DNA of 64,000 nucleotides, from NCBI GenBank assembly GCA_028023455.1, contig JAQFVV010006255.1, positions 3,782,001 to 3,846,000 on the forward strand, given 5' to 3'. Below the pieces are notes generated by a model that had not been told where the DNA came from, did no database searches, and saw nothing but the letters and a program-made list of their open reading frames with translations. Of the stretch, positions 1-12,006 are shown piece after piece (position 1 is the first letter of the stretch; the number at the start of each line of letters is the position of its first letter). This stretch comes from Epiperipatus broadwayi. Taxonomy: Eukaryota; Onychophora; Udeonychophora; Euonychophora; Peripatidae. Both the position numbers and the translations under genes were made by a program.

Positions 1-1395
1 CAATAGTTGAGGAATTGGTAAAACCATGTAAGAAAATTCTATTAGGTTCTGAAGTACAAAAGAAAAGTCAGTAGATTTCATTATTGAATTATGTGATTCA
101 ATCATGCATTCAAGATCTCAGTGATAATATTTTATTGCAAGTAGTAGAAAAAAATCAAAGCCAGTTCTCTAAAAGTGAGTATTCAACTAGATGAGTCAAC
201 TGATATTGATAATTGCAGTCAGCTATTGGTATTTATGCAATATATTAAGGAAAGAGAAATATTGGAAGAATTTTTATTTTGTGCCCCACTGGAGTTGAGA
301 TCAAAGGAATTGATGTTTTCAATCACATTAAACATTTTGAAACATCACATACCAATAAATGTGATAGGTTCTACTTGCACTGATGATACCCCTGCAAAGT
401 TGGGGAAGAACTCTTGATTTTTTTCATACATCAAGACAGAATTACCACAAGTTACAATAATGCATTGTGTGTTGCACCATGAAAAATATTGCTAGAGAAT
501 TTAAACCAACATTTAGCTACTACAGTAAATGTAGTAAAGTATATTCAAGGATGAACATATAATCATTGTATATTTCATGCTTTTTGTGAAGAAATCATTG
601 CTGTTTATATTGTGCTTCTTTATGACCCTGAAATACAGTGACTCTCCAAGGGACACATGCTAAGCAGGGTTTTTGAATTGTGTGATGAAATTATATAGTT
701 ACTTACTAATCAAAACTATGATTTAGTTAAAGCTTTTTGAAAAAAAAGATGCAATCCTTCAACTAATTTACTTAGCAGATATGATATATTCAGTCACCTG
801 AATGCAGTAAACACATCAATGCAAGGATTTGGTATGAACATAATAACAGCAAGTGAAAATTTATCTTAATTTATAGAAAAACTAAATATATGGACAAGCT
901 AACTGGAAAATGGTTATTTTGCAAACTTTCTCTTACTTGATTCAGTCGTTCAAGAAAATGAGATCTCAATTATACCTGAAGTTGCAATGCTTTCACAACA
1001 ATTGAGTGAATCATTTCATGACTATTTTTCCTCATGAGATATTATCAAAGTTCAGAGATCGATACTGGATCAATTTCTATTTGATCTTAATTCAATGGTG
1101 ACAATAATTTAATAAAAGTTAAACTTATCAAAATACAAGCCAATGCACATATTCAAATGGATTTGAAAAATTGGACTTACAACAACTCTGGTATACACAG
1201 TTAGAACCTTATCCACAGCTGGGAAAGCAGTATTGCAGATACTTCCATCATTTTTTAGGACCTACCTGTGTGAAATTTTCAACACTTTTGCACATAAAAA
1301 CAAAAGCCAGAAATTACTTAAATGCAAGTGATGATTTAAAAGGAGCATCGCTTCAGAAGGGTTATTATGAAAAGCAACAACAACCTTCCCATTAA
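1..1395 (+). pseudogene. hAT-family transposase, ZBED5/SCAND3-like, 3' part, decayed
   Basis: The translated pieces follow the order of a ZBED5/SCAND3-type hAT transposase. Residues near 175-417 read IQLDESTDID and LLVFMQYI, the catalytic-domain entry of these proteins, followed by FLFCAPLE and a CTDD segment. Pieces between about 640 and 1080 match the helical insertion (RVFELCDE, FSHLNAVNTSMQG, IEKLNIW, LENGYF, ENEIS). The last piece, 1171-1395, has FSTLLHIKTKARN, the C-terminal dimerisation region, and ends in QPSH as family members do. The reading frame is broken by many stops and shifts, so this is an old copy. The 5' end lies outside the window. Family assignment rests on motif recognition, not a search. 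Confidence 0.85.
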
Positions 1396-1563
1396 AAAAT
1401 GAGATATTGTTTTGTATGTATATGTAAATGTATGTATGTATTTTTCAAAAATAAATTATCTTGCAATAAATGTAATTTCTGCTAAAAAAGAAAAATCGAA
1501 CAGATTTTTTTGAGGAGGTGAGAAAGCATATTTTCAAATTCAAGAGAGTGCCAATCACAAAAA

Positions 1564-1578
1564 ATTTAAGAAACACTG
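1564..1578 (+). repeat. Candidate 3' terminal inverted repeat of the hAT element
   Basis: The sequence ttaagaaacactg, read on the minus strand as CAGTGTTTCTTAA, resembles the CAGTGGTTCTCAA ends of Charlie-like hAT elements. It lies about 180 bases after the transposase stop. The matching 5' repeat and the 8-bp target duplication would lie left of the window, so this cannot be confirmed here. Confidence 0.45.
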
Positions 1579-4500
1579 GCTTACATGTTTTTAAAGTACT
1601 GCAATTATTTGTTGTATATTTATTGTGGAAGAAAATCTTGCTTTTTATCAAATCTTCTAGCGTTTTCGAGTTTCTGAAAATTCATAATGATCCTTTTTGG
1701 TTTTTTATTTAAGTAGAGACGTTAGCAAAAACATATTTTTTATTGCATAAAATATAAGATCTAAAATCTCTCAACAAGAACTAAAAAAATGTTTAATCCC
1801 TTTTCATGAAGAAAAGCTTCATGTTCTATTAAAAATATCAGCTAAGAATATTAATCACCAATTATTCAAAAATCGGACAGTAATAATTCAATAAAAATAT
1901 GAAAATAGTTTTAATACTTTTGAAAACAAAATTTGACTGCATACCAATTAAAACATGATAATCATGAAAGAGGGCGATGTTATTTGAATATAGTGTTTGC
2001 TTTATGAAGCGAATCTGTTTTCAAATTGCTTAAATAACACTAGTTGTAATATACTTAAGTGGATTAATGATTAAGATAAAAAAATTTAACTGTGTAAATT
2101 AAGATTTAATCATTTGCTGTACTTCCTATTATCTGCAACTATAATATTCTCCCTTCCTGTACCAAAAATAAGTGAATTTGAAATGGTAACCCAATCATAG
2201 AATTTGGGGGGGGGGGAGCTGATGGAGACTATTTTAATCAATTTCAAATAAATTTATAACTTCTGACATGGCTAAATACTACACAGCTTTGTTCAATTGC
2301 AATGTCCATGATTCATTTTCAATACATTCTGATTTTCAATTTACTAAAACCAGCTATTGATGTTTTTAATAAGTTTATTGTTATCTTTATTGAACAGAAA
2401 TATCACCTAGAAAATGTCAATTTTGAACTAGTAGTAAACAGTTTAGTGGTTTTGGACAGTGAAAATTGATCCTATTGGATATTAATTATTTGGTGTTTTT
2501 TTTAAACCTTGTAATATTAATATGATTGTATAAGTAAAAGAAAAGTCATCATGTTAATACACAATTCCATTTTTGTGTTGGATCATGTGATCATGTCAAA
2601 AAATACGCTGCTAATATGGTGACAAATGACAGTAGGTATATGTATGTTGAGAACATTTTTACATTTTTTCTCCAATTTTTATGAATATAATTGTAGAAAA
2701 TATGCATATTTCTCTGCACTAAAAAGACAAGAATAGGTGAGTTTAGCAGATAGTTTTTCATTGTGTTTTGCACAAAAAAGTATACCAATGACTGAGGAAA
2801 ATACAAAATAATGTTAATAATAAATAAGACATTTTACTTTTTAATTATAAATATATTAAATATACAAACTTTTCTTGATATGTAATCTTCAAAAATTGAT
2901 GTAGGATAGTTCTTGTAGACAAGAAGTTATCTTGGCTATAATTGATATAATAAAATTCTAGTAGCTATGATTACGGGAGTATGAATCCTTCTGGAAGGAA
3001 AGTTGATCACATTAAAAAGGCCACTTAGTGGTGAAGTCTGGGGGAAATTTAACTTGATACTTTCTATTCAGAAATGTGTAAATATATCAATAAAAACCTA
3101 TTGATATTAAAAATATTTTATTCCAGATATCTGCTCTTATTTTATCAGTGCTCTTATATATTATAATATTCACAAGATCAGGGAGGAAAAGTTTTATTTG
3201 TTGTTGGATAATTTTATTACCTCAGTAACAGTGAAGTCCTTAAAAAAATTGAGGTCTTAATGCATAATTGGTAAAAATGATAAACTATGGCCCAAAGTTA
3301 TTGAATTAAATATGAATTCAAATAGTCTATTGTGATTGATTTTTGAAGTAATATAATTTAACTCTCATTATGCTTTATTTAGTACAAATATCATTGCAAT
3401 GAAATGTGCTGCATCCACAATTGGAATAATTGCCCGCATTATGTTTAGTAGTTCAAAAAGAAAAGAAGTAAATGTTACAGAGCTCCTATAGTCAAAAGTT
3501 TTTGAGAAATTTCATATTAGTACACTCATAAAATAAAATTATTCTAGTATTACAATAAGTTTTTTTCTAAATATATTGTTAGGAAATTATATGTTAGTTT
3601 TAAAAACAACTGCTACCTGTGATGATAATATATAATTCAAGATATAGAAGCATACTATTTTCTAAAAAAAAGTGTGGTGGGGGGGGCGGGGGCGGAGGTG
3701 ATTCATTAAAAAAATCTGACTGTTTTTGTAACAAAGATTATATTTTTCCCAAAAACTCTTCTTAAATGATATATTACTTTAAAGATAGAAGATTAATAAC
3801 ACATTGATACAATTTAAATTTAAGTCCCCCAAAAATATAGTCATTTGCTAATAATGGTTATTTTATTTTTTTAACTTGAAAGAACCACAGTGATTCTAAA
3901 AAACAATATCGTAATCTAATTAAATCAATGAATTGCATTTTAGTCATAGATGATATTTTGAAAACATGGACCAATATTTGGATCGTTTTCTGAATAATTA
4001 GGTAAGAATTCAGATGTGGAAGGAGATGACCAACTTATTAACTAATTTAAACTTGGAAAAAGTTATCTAGCTTATTAAGATTATAATCTTTTGTTTTGTA
4101 ATTCTTAAAACTGAAAGTCTGTAAACTCTTGTAAAATCATTGGAATAATTATTAATATTTAGCAGTGATGTGTTTGTTTCAAAACTATTTGAATATGATA
4201 TCATAAAGAAATTACACTTGGTCTTAATGATACTTCTAATGTCAAAATCAATAAAAATAAAGAATAGAAATTCTGGAAAAGAGCATTAAACAGAAAACAC
4301 TATGTTAATATAAAAAAGAGACAGTTTGGGAAATATATCCCAAATGAACTCCATAGCTTCTAGAAAAATACGCCTAGATATTCATACATAGTGTTAAGGC
4401 GGAGTAGATGTAGTGTTAACTCTCTTGAAGTAATAAATGCTGATTCAGACGCACTTTAATTCAATAATAATCATAAAAATGAAAACATAAACTCAAAATA

Positions 4501-4930
4501 TTTCAGAAACCTCCAGTTGTCAGAACTTCGTTTTTATAAATATCGCAAATAAACTTTTAAGACTCACATTTGACAAGGTGATTTTTAGATATATATTTTA
4601 TAATTTAAAAACGTTTTTTTATTATTATTTAATTTTTCTTAACTTTTTTTAATAATCTTCTTAAACGCCAAAAAAAAAATATATTTTAAAGATTTTGTTA
4701 CATAATAATTGACTTTACTTGTAAATTTAATTAATATCTAACAAGGTTTTTTGTTTTTTACTTTATTTCTTACTTATTAAGCGTTGGCAACTCACATACC
4801 GACCCAGAATATACTTACACAAGCCTATTAAAAATATTGAGAGAAAGAGAGAATGAGAAATTATATACCAAATAAGTTTAATGTTAAATAGGTTTATATA
4901 TTAATAAATATGCATAAACCTAAAAATACA
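1579..4930. other. Gene-free AT-rich stretch
   Basis: No ORF longer than about 70 codons and no recognisable element. Two G-runs stand out against the AT background: a run of G near 2206-2217 and a denser G tract at 3676-3699. Confidence 0.6.
3676..3699 (+). other. G-rich tract, possible G-quadruplex
   Basis: The tract holds G-runs of 2, 8, 5, 2 and 2 separated by single T, C or A bases, in otherwise AT-rich DNA. Folding is possible by composition only. Confidence 0.4.
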
Positions 4931-5338
4931 ATATTTAGATATAATTAGAGGTGATTTGAACTCAGACTTTCAAGCTCCCTTCAGTCATCCACTCCATCTT
5001 ATACAAACCGATATACATGTCCACATACATATAAAAAAAATAAATGATTTCCAATGTATATATTCCATGCTGAACCGGCACTCATCAGTTGGTCCAGATC
5101 ATCATCTCTTACACATATGTATAACCAGTGCTCGGTTTATATTAAGATAGCAAATCTTCCAACTTTAATGGATAGACTTCAAGCTTTTTTAATCTCAGAT
5201 TCTTCAGCCATCCATATCATTGAAAATCTGCTGTTGGTGGGTTCAAAGCCCTTGTATTTTTGTTGTGTCATACCCATGTTGAACATAAATCAATCTGACC
5301 CCTCATAAAAGATGGGCAGAATACAGATATTTAGATAT
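4931..5338 (+). repeat. R1 dispersed repeat, copy a, with 12-bp target duplication
   Basis: A 384-bp repeat (4943-5326) is flanked by perfect direct repeats atatttagatat at 4931-4942 and 5327-5338. It begins with gatttgaactcagacttt and ends with gatgggcagaatacag. Related copies lie at 7432-8282 (inverted pair), 8767-9100, 9291-9705, 32760-32918 and 43828-44023. The minus strand of its start reads gagttcaaatc, close to a pol III B box (GGTTCGANTCC), so the family may be tRNA-derived. The flanking duplication shows this is a retroposed or transposed unit. There is no coding capacity. Confidence 0.75.
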
Positions 5339-6013
5339 GTAAAACATTTATATTAATGTTACAGAGGTACACCGTCTATAATATATGTATGTTATTTAAA
5401 CTCGCTACATTACATAGACTTTATTGTAAAATAAATCTAAACCAGCAAAATGTAATTTAAAATAAAAATGTTTTATCCATGTCATATGGGAATTAACTGC
5501 ATTATTTTTAATATTTTTTTTAAAACAGTAAATATTATTGTATTTAAACATAACTTCACTGGCTATATTAAAAGTTTTATTGTAAAATATACTAAAATTA
5601 GACTGAATGATTAATTTTCTAAAGTTGCATGTTAAAATAATTATTGCAAAAATATGGTAGGACATGCGGTTTAATCTTCGATAATAGTGTCGACAAATTA
5701 GGAACATTCGTGGATCAAATTGCGCGAATGAAGCATACATGTCATCATTAGAGTAAGAGCGATACAGATAAAAGTTAAAAAACAAAGAAAAATGGTAGCA
5801 GGTGAGAAACGAGTAGCAATTAATTAAGTTTATTAACTAGAAGCAACTTTTAAAAATTAATATTATATTTTACTATTAAGCAAAATAGGGTTACACACAT
5901 GCGTATATATATACATGATCAGCTGCTAATTCATACAGCCGATAACGTTCATGAATCAACAATATCTTTTGTTATCTTCTAGATTACGATGTTGGTTTAG
6001 CAAAGTCTGATTA
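5339..6013. other. Gene-free stretch with one unexplained minus-strand ORF
   Basis: A 126-codon minus-strand ORF (5405-5785) is open here, but its composition (F, N, Y, I) looks like translated AT-rich DNA and I recognise no domain. A locally CpG-richer patch lies at about 5660-5770. Confidence 0.4.
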
Positions 6014-6595
6014 CTACTTCCCATTTATAAATAACTTCACAAACTTCTAACTTCTTTTCAAAAACTTTATTTCCATATATTAACTATATGAATATATATA
6101 ATTACATATTATACATTTCCAAAGTTTCAACTGTTTTTTTTTTCAGCATTACTGTCATTCTCAAGAATCTATAACAAAAAAAATACACATCTCTCACATA
6201 ATACTCTAAATACAAATTTCTTTCATATATTAAACATTAACACATCAAATTCACAATAATAAAATATATTAACTATACATTATTATATTTTACTTACATC
6301 TTCCCACCTCTTCTTCCTTTATTATAAAAATGCCTTTTTATATATTAAGTATAAATTTTCAAAAAAATATTAGAAACCATCTAAAACACCGATAAACAAA
6401 ATACTATTTAAATCCATTTAACCCACCCCTAATTACAAATTTATTCCTCTTTTAACTATTTTATCTAACTTCCATATCCATTATCTACAATTCCTATCTA
6501 TACTTTTAAATCTATTAAAAAACTAAAGTAAATTATTTCTCTATACTTTAACAATTTACTTAAATACTATTTAAACATTCCATATTAATTACATT

Positions 6596-6748
6596 TTATT
6601 TTATATTCCTATCTAACACCATTGATCCTATTTCTTTTACCATCCTTTCTCTATAGTTTTTAACCTTTTCCAACATTCTAATATTAAAATTTTTATGACC
6701 AAATTCTTTATAATATATATACACATTGGAATTTCTATCATTTAAATG
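6596..6748 (-). pseudogene. C-terminal fragment of a GIY-YIG endonuclease (PLE-A)
   Basis: About 50 minus-strand codons remain open to a TAA stop at 6596-6598, with a stop just upstream at 6749-6751. The peptide carries the tail pattern of Penelope-like GIY-YIG domains: FGHKNFNIRMLEKV, then a YRERMVKE segment supplying the conserved glutamate region. The same spacing (H/F-rich, I-x-IL, R...E) is seen in the PLE-B and PLE-C endonucleases in this window. The catalytic GIY-YIG core itself is missing, because the copy is truncated at the head-to-head junction near 6762. A non-functional remnant. Confidence 0.5.
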
Positions 6749-6949
6749 TTATTTAAATCTAGTTTTTAATAGTTTTTTGACAATTTGTACTTAATACGTA
6801 AAAAGGAAGTTTTATAATAAAGGAAGAAGAGGTAAGAAGACGTAAGTAAAATATAATAATGTATAGTTAATATGTTTTATTATTGTAAATTTGATGTATT
6901 AATGCTTAATATATGAAAGAAATTTGTATTTAGAGTATTATGTAGAGAT

Positions 6950-7354
6950 ATGTATTTTTTTGTTATAAGATGTAACCCCAAAGTCCAATCAATTTGCCAC
7001 AGCTGTGGCAGGGATGAGAAAACATTTGACCACATAATTAAAACATGCATGGGTCTAGGTAATATAAAAAAAATAATATTTGATAATGCAAAGATAGATT
7101 ATTATAAAATACTTAATATCAAAGAATGCATCCATGGAAGAGATATTTCTACAATCAGGCTAGCAGTTTTCATCACCTATGCCATATGGATTGTTAGGTG
7201 TAAGGCACAATACCAACTTCCTAAGCCAGATGAGAATGCACTATTTAATCAAAGCATTTGTTTGAGACAAAACTCTTGCAATAATGTTCATTATTCAAGG
7301 GACATGGAAGTTATTTCAGACATGTCAATAGAGTTAACAATGAACTTAACCTAA
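6950..7354 (+). pseudogene. LINE (non-LTR retrotransposon) C-terminal zinc-finger fragment
   Basis: An open frame of 134 codons. From about residue 17 it reads CHSCGRDEKTFDHIIKTC, the C-x2-C...H...C pattern of the zf-RVT region that follows the reverse transcriptase in many non-LTR elements. It continues with IRLAVFITYAIWIVRC, a hydrophobic helix typical of the same tail. No reverse transcriptase domain is present, so this is a 5'-truncated copy. The first few codons belong to the interrupted PLE-A arm, so the annotated start is not biological. The LINE fragment begins near 6970 and itself received an R1 pair at 7432. The clade is not resolved. Confidence 0.6.
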
Positions 7355-7419
7355 ATATCTAACCCTGTTTTAATTCAATAATGTTAATCCCATAACTTAT
7401 CTACTATTGTAAATTTTCA

Positions 7420-8294
7420 TTATTCATATTTAATATATGCGGAATTTGAACTCAGACTTTCACACAACCCACTACTCTCAGTGCCCTCTCATATTGCTGA
7501 CCCACCTGATCACACACATGTTGAAAAGATAAATAATCACCAATATATGTATTTCATGCTAACCCAGCAATCATCAGTTGGTCTAGATTACTATCCTCAC
7601 ACATATAAATAATCAGTGCTCAGCTTTATATTAAGATAGCCAATCTTCATACTTTAATGGACAGGCTTCAAACTATTCCAATTCACAACTCTTCAGCCTT
7701 CCATTTCATTGAAAATCTGATGATGGAACATGTGAAAGTCTGAGTTTGAATTCCACATATATTACATATATAAATGCAGGTTTAAGCCTGTACAATGTAT
7801 TAATTTATGTAATAGTGTGTAAAAGGTCTGCCCATCCCTAGCATATTTATGTATAAATGGATTATTCTCCTGTACATGAGGGGTCAGAATGACTAATATG
7901 TCAATATGGGTAAGATGACAACCTTGGCACTAACAAGGGCTTTGAATGTTTCCTCATCAGATTTTCAATGAAATGGAAGGCTGAAGAGTTGTGAATTGGA
8001 ATAGTTTGAAGCCTGTCCATTAAAGTATGAAGATTGGCTATCTTAATATAAAGCTGAGCACTGATTATATATATGCATGAGGATAGTAATCTAGACCAAC
8101 TGATGATTGCTGGTTTAGCATGAAACATATATATTGGTGATTATTTATCTTTTCAACATGTGTATGATCAGGTGGGTCAGCAATATGAGATGGCACTGAC
8201 AGTAGTGGGTCATGTGAAAGTCTGAGTTCGAGTTCCACATATATTACATATATAACTGCAGGTTTAAGCCTGTACAATGAATTTATTCATATTT
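7420..8294. repeat. R1 inverted pair with 12-bp target duplication
   Basis: Two R1 copies face each other as a long foldback, left copy about 7437-7730 and right inverted copy about 7905-8235. Perfect direct repeats ttattcatattt lie at 7420-7431 and 8283-8294. The right end carries the full tail ending ggtttaagcctgtacaatg; the left end lacks it. An inner copy of the R1 end (about 7730-7800, with the same tail) shows that at least three end segments were joined. No coding capacity. Confidence 0.7.
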
Positions 8295-8766
8295 GTAATG
8301 TACCATCCATATTTATCCTCATCTCATAATTAATGTAACAAAGTATTAATTAGAGAAGTCCTTGAAAATGACTGTAATGGGGAAAAAAACAGTTGAAATG
8401 TTGGAAATGTATAATATGTGATTTTATATATATGTTCATATAATTAATATATGGAAATAAAGTTTTTGAAAAGAAGGTAGGAGAAGTTTGTGAAGTTATT
8501 TATAATGTTGGAGAACGTATATATTTTAAAGGAAAAAGTGATTGTTTAATTTGTTATTGTAATATACTTCCCATTTAAACAAACTTTTCTGTCTCCTCTA
8601 CATGTTCTGTTTTCATTCTTTCTACTTTTTTTTAAATATATTTTATCTTAATATCTTCAGTCCCTTAGTTTATAAATATAGGGATCTGTCATAAATTTCT
8701 TTAATGCAATAATAATAATAATAAGCTATTCATTCATTATACTGAATGTTTGCTATAAGAAATAAA

Positions 8767-9100
8767 GGGATTTGAACTTAGGATTTTTAGCCTATTTTAT
8801 TCCCCATTGCATCTCAAACAACTGATACACATAACCACACATACATGGAAAGGATAAATGATCCCCAAATATACATATTTTGTGCAGAACCAGCACTCAT
8901 CAGTTGGACCAGATCATAATCTCCCACACATATGTACAATCAGTGCTTGGCTTATATTAAGATAGAAATTCCTTAAACTTTAATGGACAGACTTCAATCT
9001 TCTAACCCTTCTAACAATTCAAAAGTCCATTTCATCGAAAAACAATGATGGAATGCTCAAAGCCCTTTGCAGATTTGATAAAGTAGTCAAACCCATTATG
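8767..9100 (+). repeat. R1 dispersed repeat, copy d
   Basis: Starts gggatttgaactta and follows the R1 order (catcagttggaccagatcat, ttatattaagatag, tttaatggacagacttcaa), ending after caaagccctt. The right boundary is uncertain and I saw no flanking duplication. The minus strand of its start gives agttcaaatccc, a good B-box match. Confidence 0.65.
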
Positions 9101-9290
9101 CTATCATTCAAATAGTCTGCTAAACATTGAATTTTTGCATGTATGACTATCATGAACATTTTATTTAAGCAGCAAAAATTTCTAAAAAAAGCTTGAATGT
9201 TTCTTTGCTTAAAATAGTGAGATTTTAAGGATTGTATTATATTTGGATATTGGAATTTAAAAAAGCACATACATGTATATATTATAAGAA

Positions 9291-9705
9291 GGGATTTGAC
9301 CACAGACTTTCAAGCTTTTTTAAGCTATCCACTTTATTTTATATAACTAATGTACATGACCACATATATGTGAAAAAGATAAATGATCTCCAATATATGT
9401 AATTCATGCTGAACTAGCACTCATGATCTTGATCATCATCCCCCACATATACATATAATCACAGCTCAGTTTATATTAAGATAACAAATCTTCAAACTTT
9501 AATGGACAGGCTTCAATCTTATCCACCCTTCAATTTTTTACTCATCTATATTATTGAAATCTGGTAAACAGAATATTCAAAGCCCTTGTTGATGCTAATA
9601 TTGATGGCATACTCATGTTGATTTTTAAGTCACTCCGACCCCTCATATATAGGACCTTAATATGTCCATTTAAATATACAGAAGAGGAATGGGCAGAATT
9701 CAGGC
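9291..9705 (+). repeat. R1 dispersed repeat, copy e
   Basis: Starts gggatttgaccacagacttt and ends atgggcagaattcag, so it spans nearly the same limits as copy a. It lies in direct orientation only about 200 bp after copy d. Diverged; no clear flanking duplication. Confidence 0.65.
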
Positions 9706-10066
9706 TGAATCAGAAGAATATGAGTACAAGTATAATGTATATACTGAACATTGTAAAATCATATAATAGCAAACGTACATCTGGATTAAGGTGAGAATTA
9801 TATAAAGAATAGATTTTAATCCAAGTGTATTATTAGAATATTTAATGTTTGTTTTTTAAAAGCATTGTAAATTTCAGCAGCTGTTAAACACTAATGTTAA
9901 CAATTTGAATTATCTAGTTATTATATTATTAAACATAGAATTCTCTTAAGAAAAACATGTTGTGGACATGAGATAGTCTATTGAATTCACTATAAAAAAA
10001 TGTTTGATCATTCACTGACATTTATTATATTATTAATATTCTAAGTAAAAAGAAATTATTCGATTT

Positions 10067-10377
10067 CTTGCCAAGATGTATAATTAATTCAATGTGGAGT
10101 TTGAATAAGCAATATATGGTTGGTGAATTAAATTTACAAAATAAATACTCCTTTTTTTAATCATGGTTATTTTAGCACTTTTTTTTTTGACATAATGAAA
10201 ATAACTTATGGAGTTGAAAACATGTTTTCAACTCCATAAGTTATTTTCATTATGTCAAAAAAAAAGTGCTAAAATAACCATGATTAAAAAAAGGAGTATT
10301 TATTTTGTAAATTTAATTCACCAACCATATATTGCTTATTCAAACTCCACATTGAATTAATTATACATCTTGGCAAG
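10067..10377. repeat. Near-perfect 311-bp palindrome
   Basis: The two arms (10067-10222 and 10223-10377) are reverse complements with no spacer, centred on gttgaaaacatgttttcaac. The only difference I find is one base in a T/A run (10 versus 9). No ORF, and no flanking duplication or outer repeat seen. Arm identity this high means very recent formation, gene conversion between arms, or an assembly artefact. Confidence 0.9.
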
Positions 10378-12006
10378 AACATTTGTATATGGAGTTCTTT
10401 TATATGATGATATTTTAAACAGATAGAGAAATGAAAGAAATGAATAATAGCAAATAACTGCTTTTAATGATATATCCATCCTACCCTACTCGTTTAGAGT
10501 AATATCCACGTTAATAAAGTTGAAGCAGCTAATTATAATCTTAAAAATGGAAAGACTGCAAGTCATAATGAGAGTCATAGATAATTTTTTTAAAAAATAT
10601 TATATTGTGTTAACTTCAATATTATTAAAAAATTTTAAAAATATATAGTCCATAATGTTGCGCCATCAGATTTTTAAAATGTTTTCATTATCCTATTTAT
10701 AAAAATAAAGAACTATAAAACACTATAATAAACTATCATAAAATATAATTATTATCAATTGCGGCAAAACAATTTTCAATTTTTTTTGTGGAATACTTTC
10801 AGTCTTGTAGAAGAGTGAAGAATAAAGGTAATATGATTTTAAAAAATCATAAACCAAATTATTTTTTATAAATGATAGATTGTCATCTGGGCCTATTGAT
10901 GAGTACTGCTTCAAATGCACCTTGGTATCATTTGTATTTTATTGTATCTTTTTTTATTCATATGATCTCAAAAGAATATATATATATAAATTATTAAAGT
11001 TGTTATTTTTGTTGAGACACAAATATAAAAAAATACAATGAACAAATGTTTGATTGTAATACATATTGCTTTTATCAATATGGCTAGGATATTTGATTGA
11101 CTTAATTGTAAAAATTTTATGGCAATATTTGAATTTAACTGATTATATAACTTGATAGAAAGTGAGAAAGTATTTTTTCATTATTAATAATGGAAAATAT
11201 GAGGTATTTAATATAAAAACTGGTGATACTTAGAGATATATATTAGTTTCAACTTTGTTGTCCCTTTCAATAAAACAGATTTTCAGAACAATTTAATTAA
11301 AGCTTGTAAAACAAATATTAATGAGAAATGCAGATTTTAATGGCAAAAATTTCAAATAAAAATTGATTAATATTCAGAAAATTAAAATGCTTTATTTTAG
11401 AAATTTTTAGCTTGGATATATGTATTAATGTAAAAATGTAAATCATTTTAAATTACATTAAATTTTATTATTATGAATTTTATGTTTTAGATATAAAACA
11501 TGATCCCAGTACATGGACACTGCATTTAACAGGTAAAAAATGTACAGACTATTTCACCAAAGTAATTTAACTATCTCACTTAAATTAATTGTTAAGTGAT
11601 GAATATATGGTGTATTAGCATAATATAAAGAAACTTGAAATATATTATTTAAGAATATTTCATAAAATTTTGAAAATATGATGGCAAAGTCCTAAAAACA
11701 ATTTTAATTTTCTGAATATGATATTATTCAATCTGCTGTTGTAAGACATTTCTTTATGATATTTGGTCATACAATCAAATAGCAACAGAATTTTTAAAAA
11801 AATACTTTCAAAGAATGTTAATGGGAGTCCATCAGCTTTAGCTTCTGATACATTATCGACACTTTTTGTTTTAAAAGTTTCCATCATCATTTTAAAAAAC
11901 CTTTTCTAGAGCTAAAGCACCAGATTTTGCTCTTTTTCTTCTTTTTCTTTCCAATATTTACTAACTTTTTAATTCCTTTTAGACCATTTTTATGACTATT
12001 ATTTTC
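10378..12006. other. Gene-free AT-rich stretch
   Basis: Only short shadow ORFs. No element recognised. Confidence 0.6.

Larger units (their letters stand above)
6014..8577. mobile_element. PLE-A: head-to-head Penelope-like element remnant with nested insertions
   Basis: Two partial copies of one retroelement 3' region face away from each other. The left copy reads on the minus strand (about 6762 down to 6024). The right copy reads on the plus strand (about 6763-6970, then 8345-8510). Arms match at 6024-6180 with 8345-8510, and at 6183-6380 with 6763-6963. The right copy is interrupted at about 6970-8345 by a LINE fragment carrying an R1 pair. Perfect 13-bp direct repeats tacttcccattta at 6014-6026 and 8565-8577 flank the whole. 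The right side has about 53 bp of tail that the left arm lacks. Both tails carry an AATAAA and a degenerate GAAAY-type hammerhead remnant (about 6130-6175 and 8360-8400). Confidence 0.7.

Noticed and set aside
5405-5785. 126-codon minus-strand ORF
   Set aside because: No domain; biased composition; no splice or promoter context. Kept only as a note.
7690-7745. ctgatgatgg...gaaagtc, hammerhead-like order in R1
   Set aside because: No stem II and no stem I pairing; probably chance.
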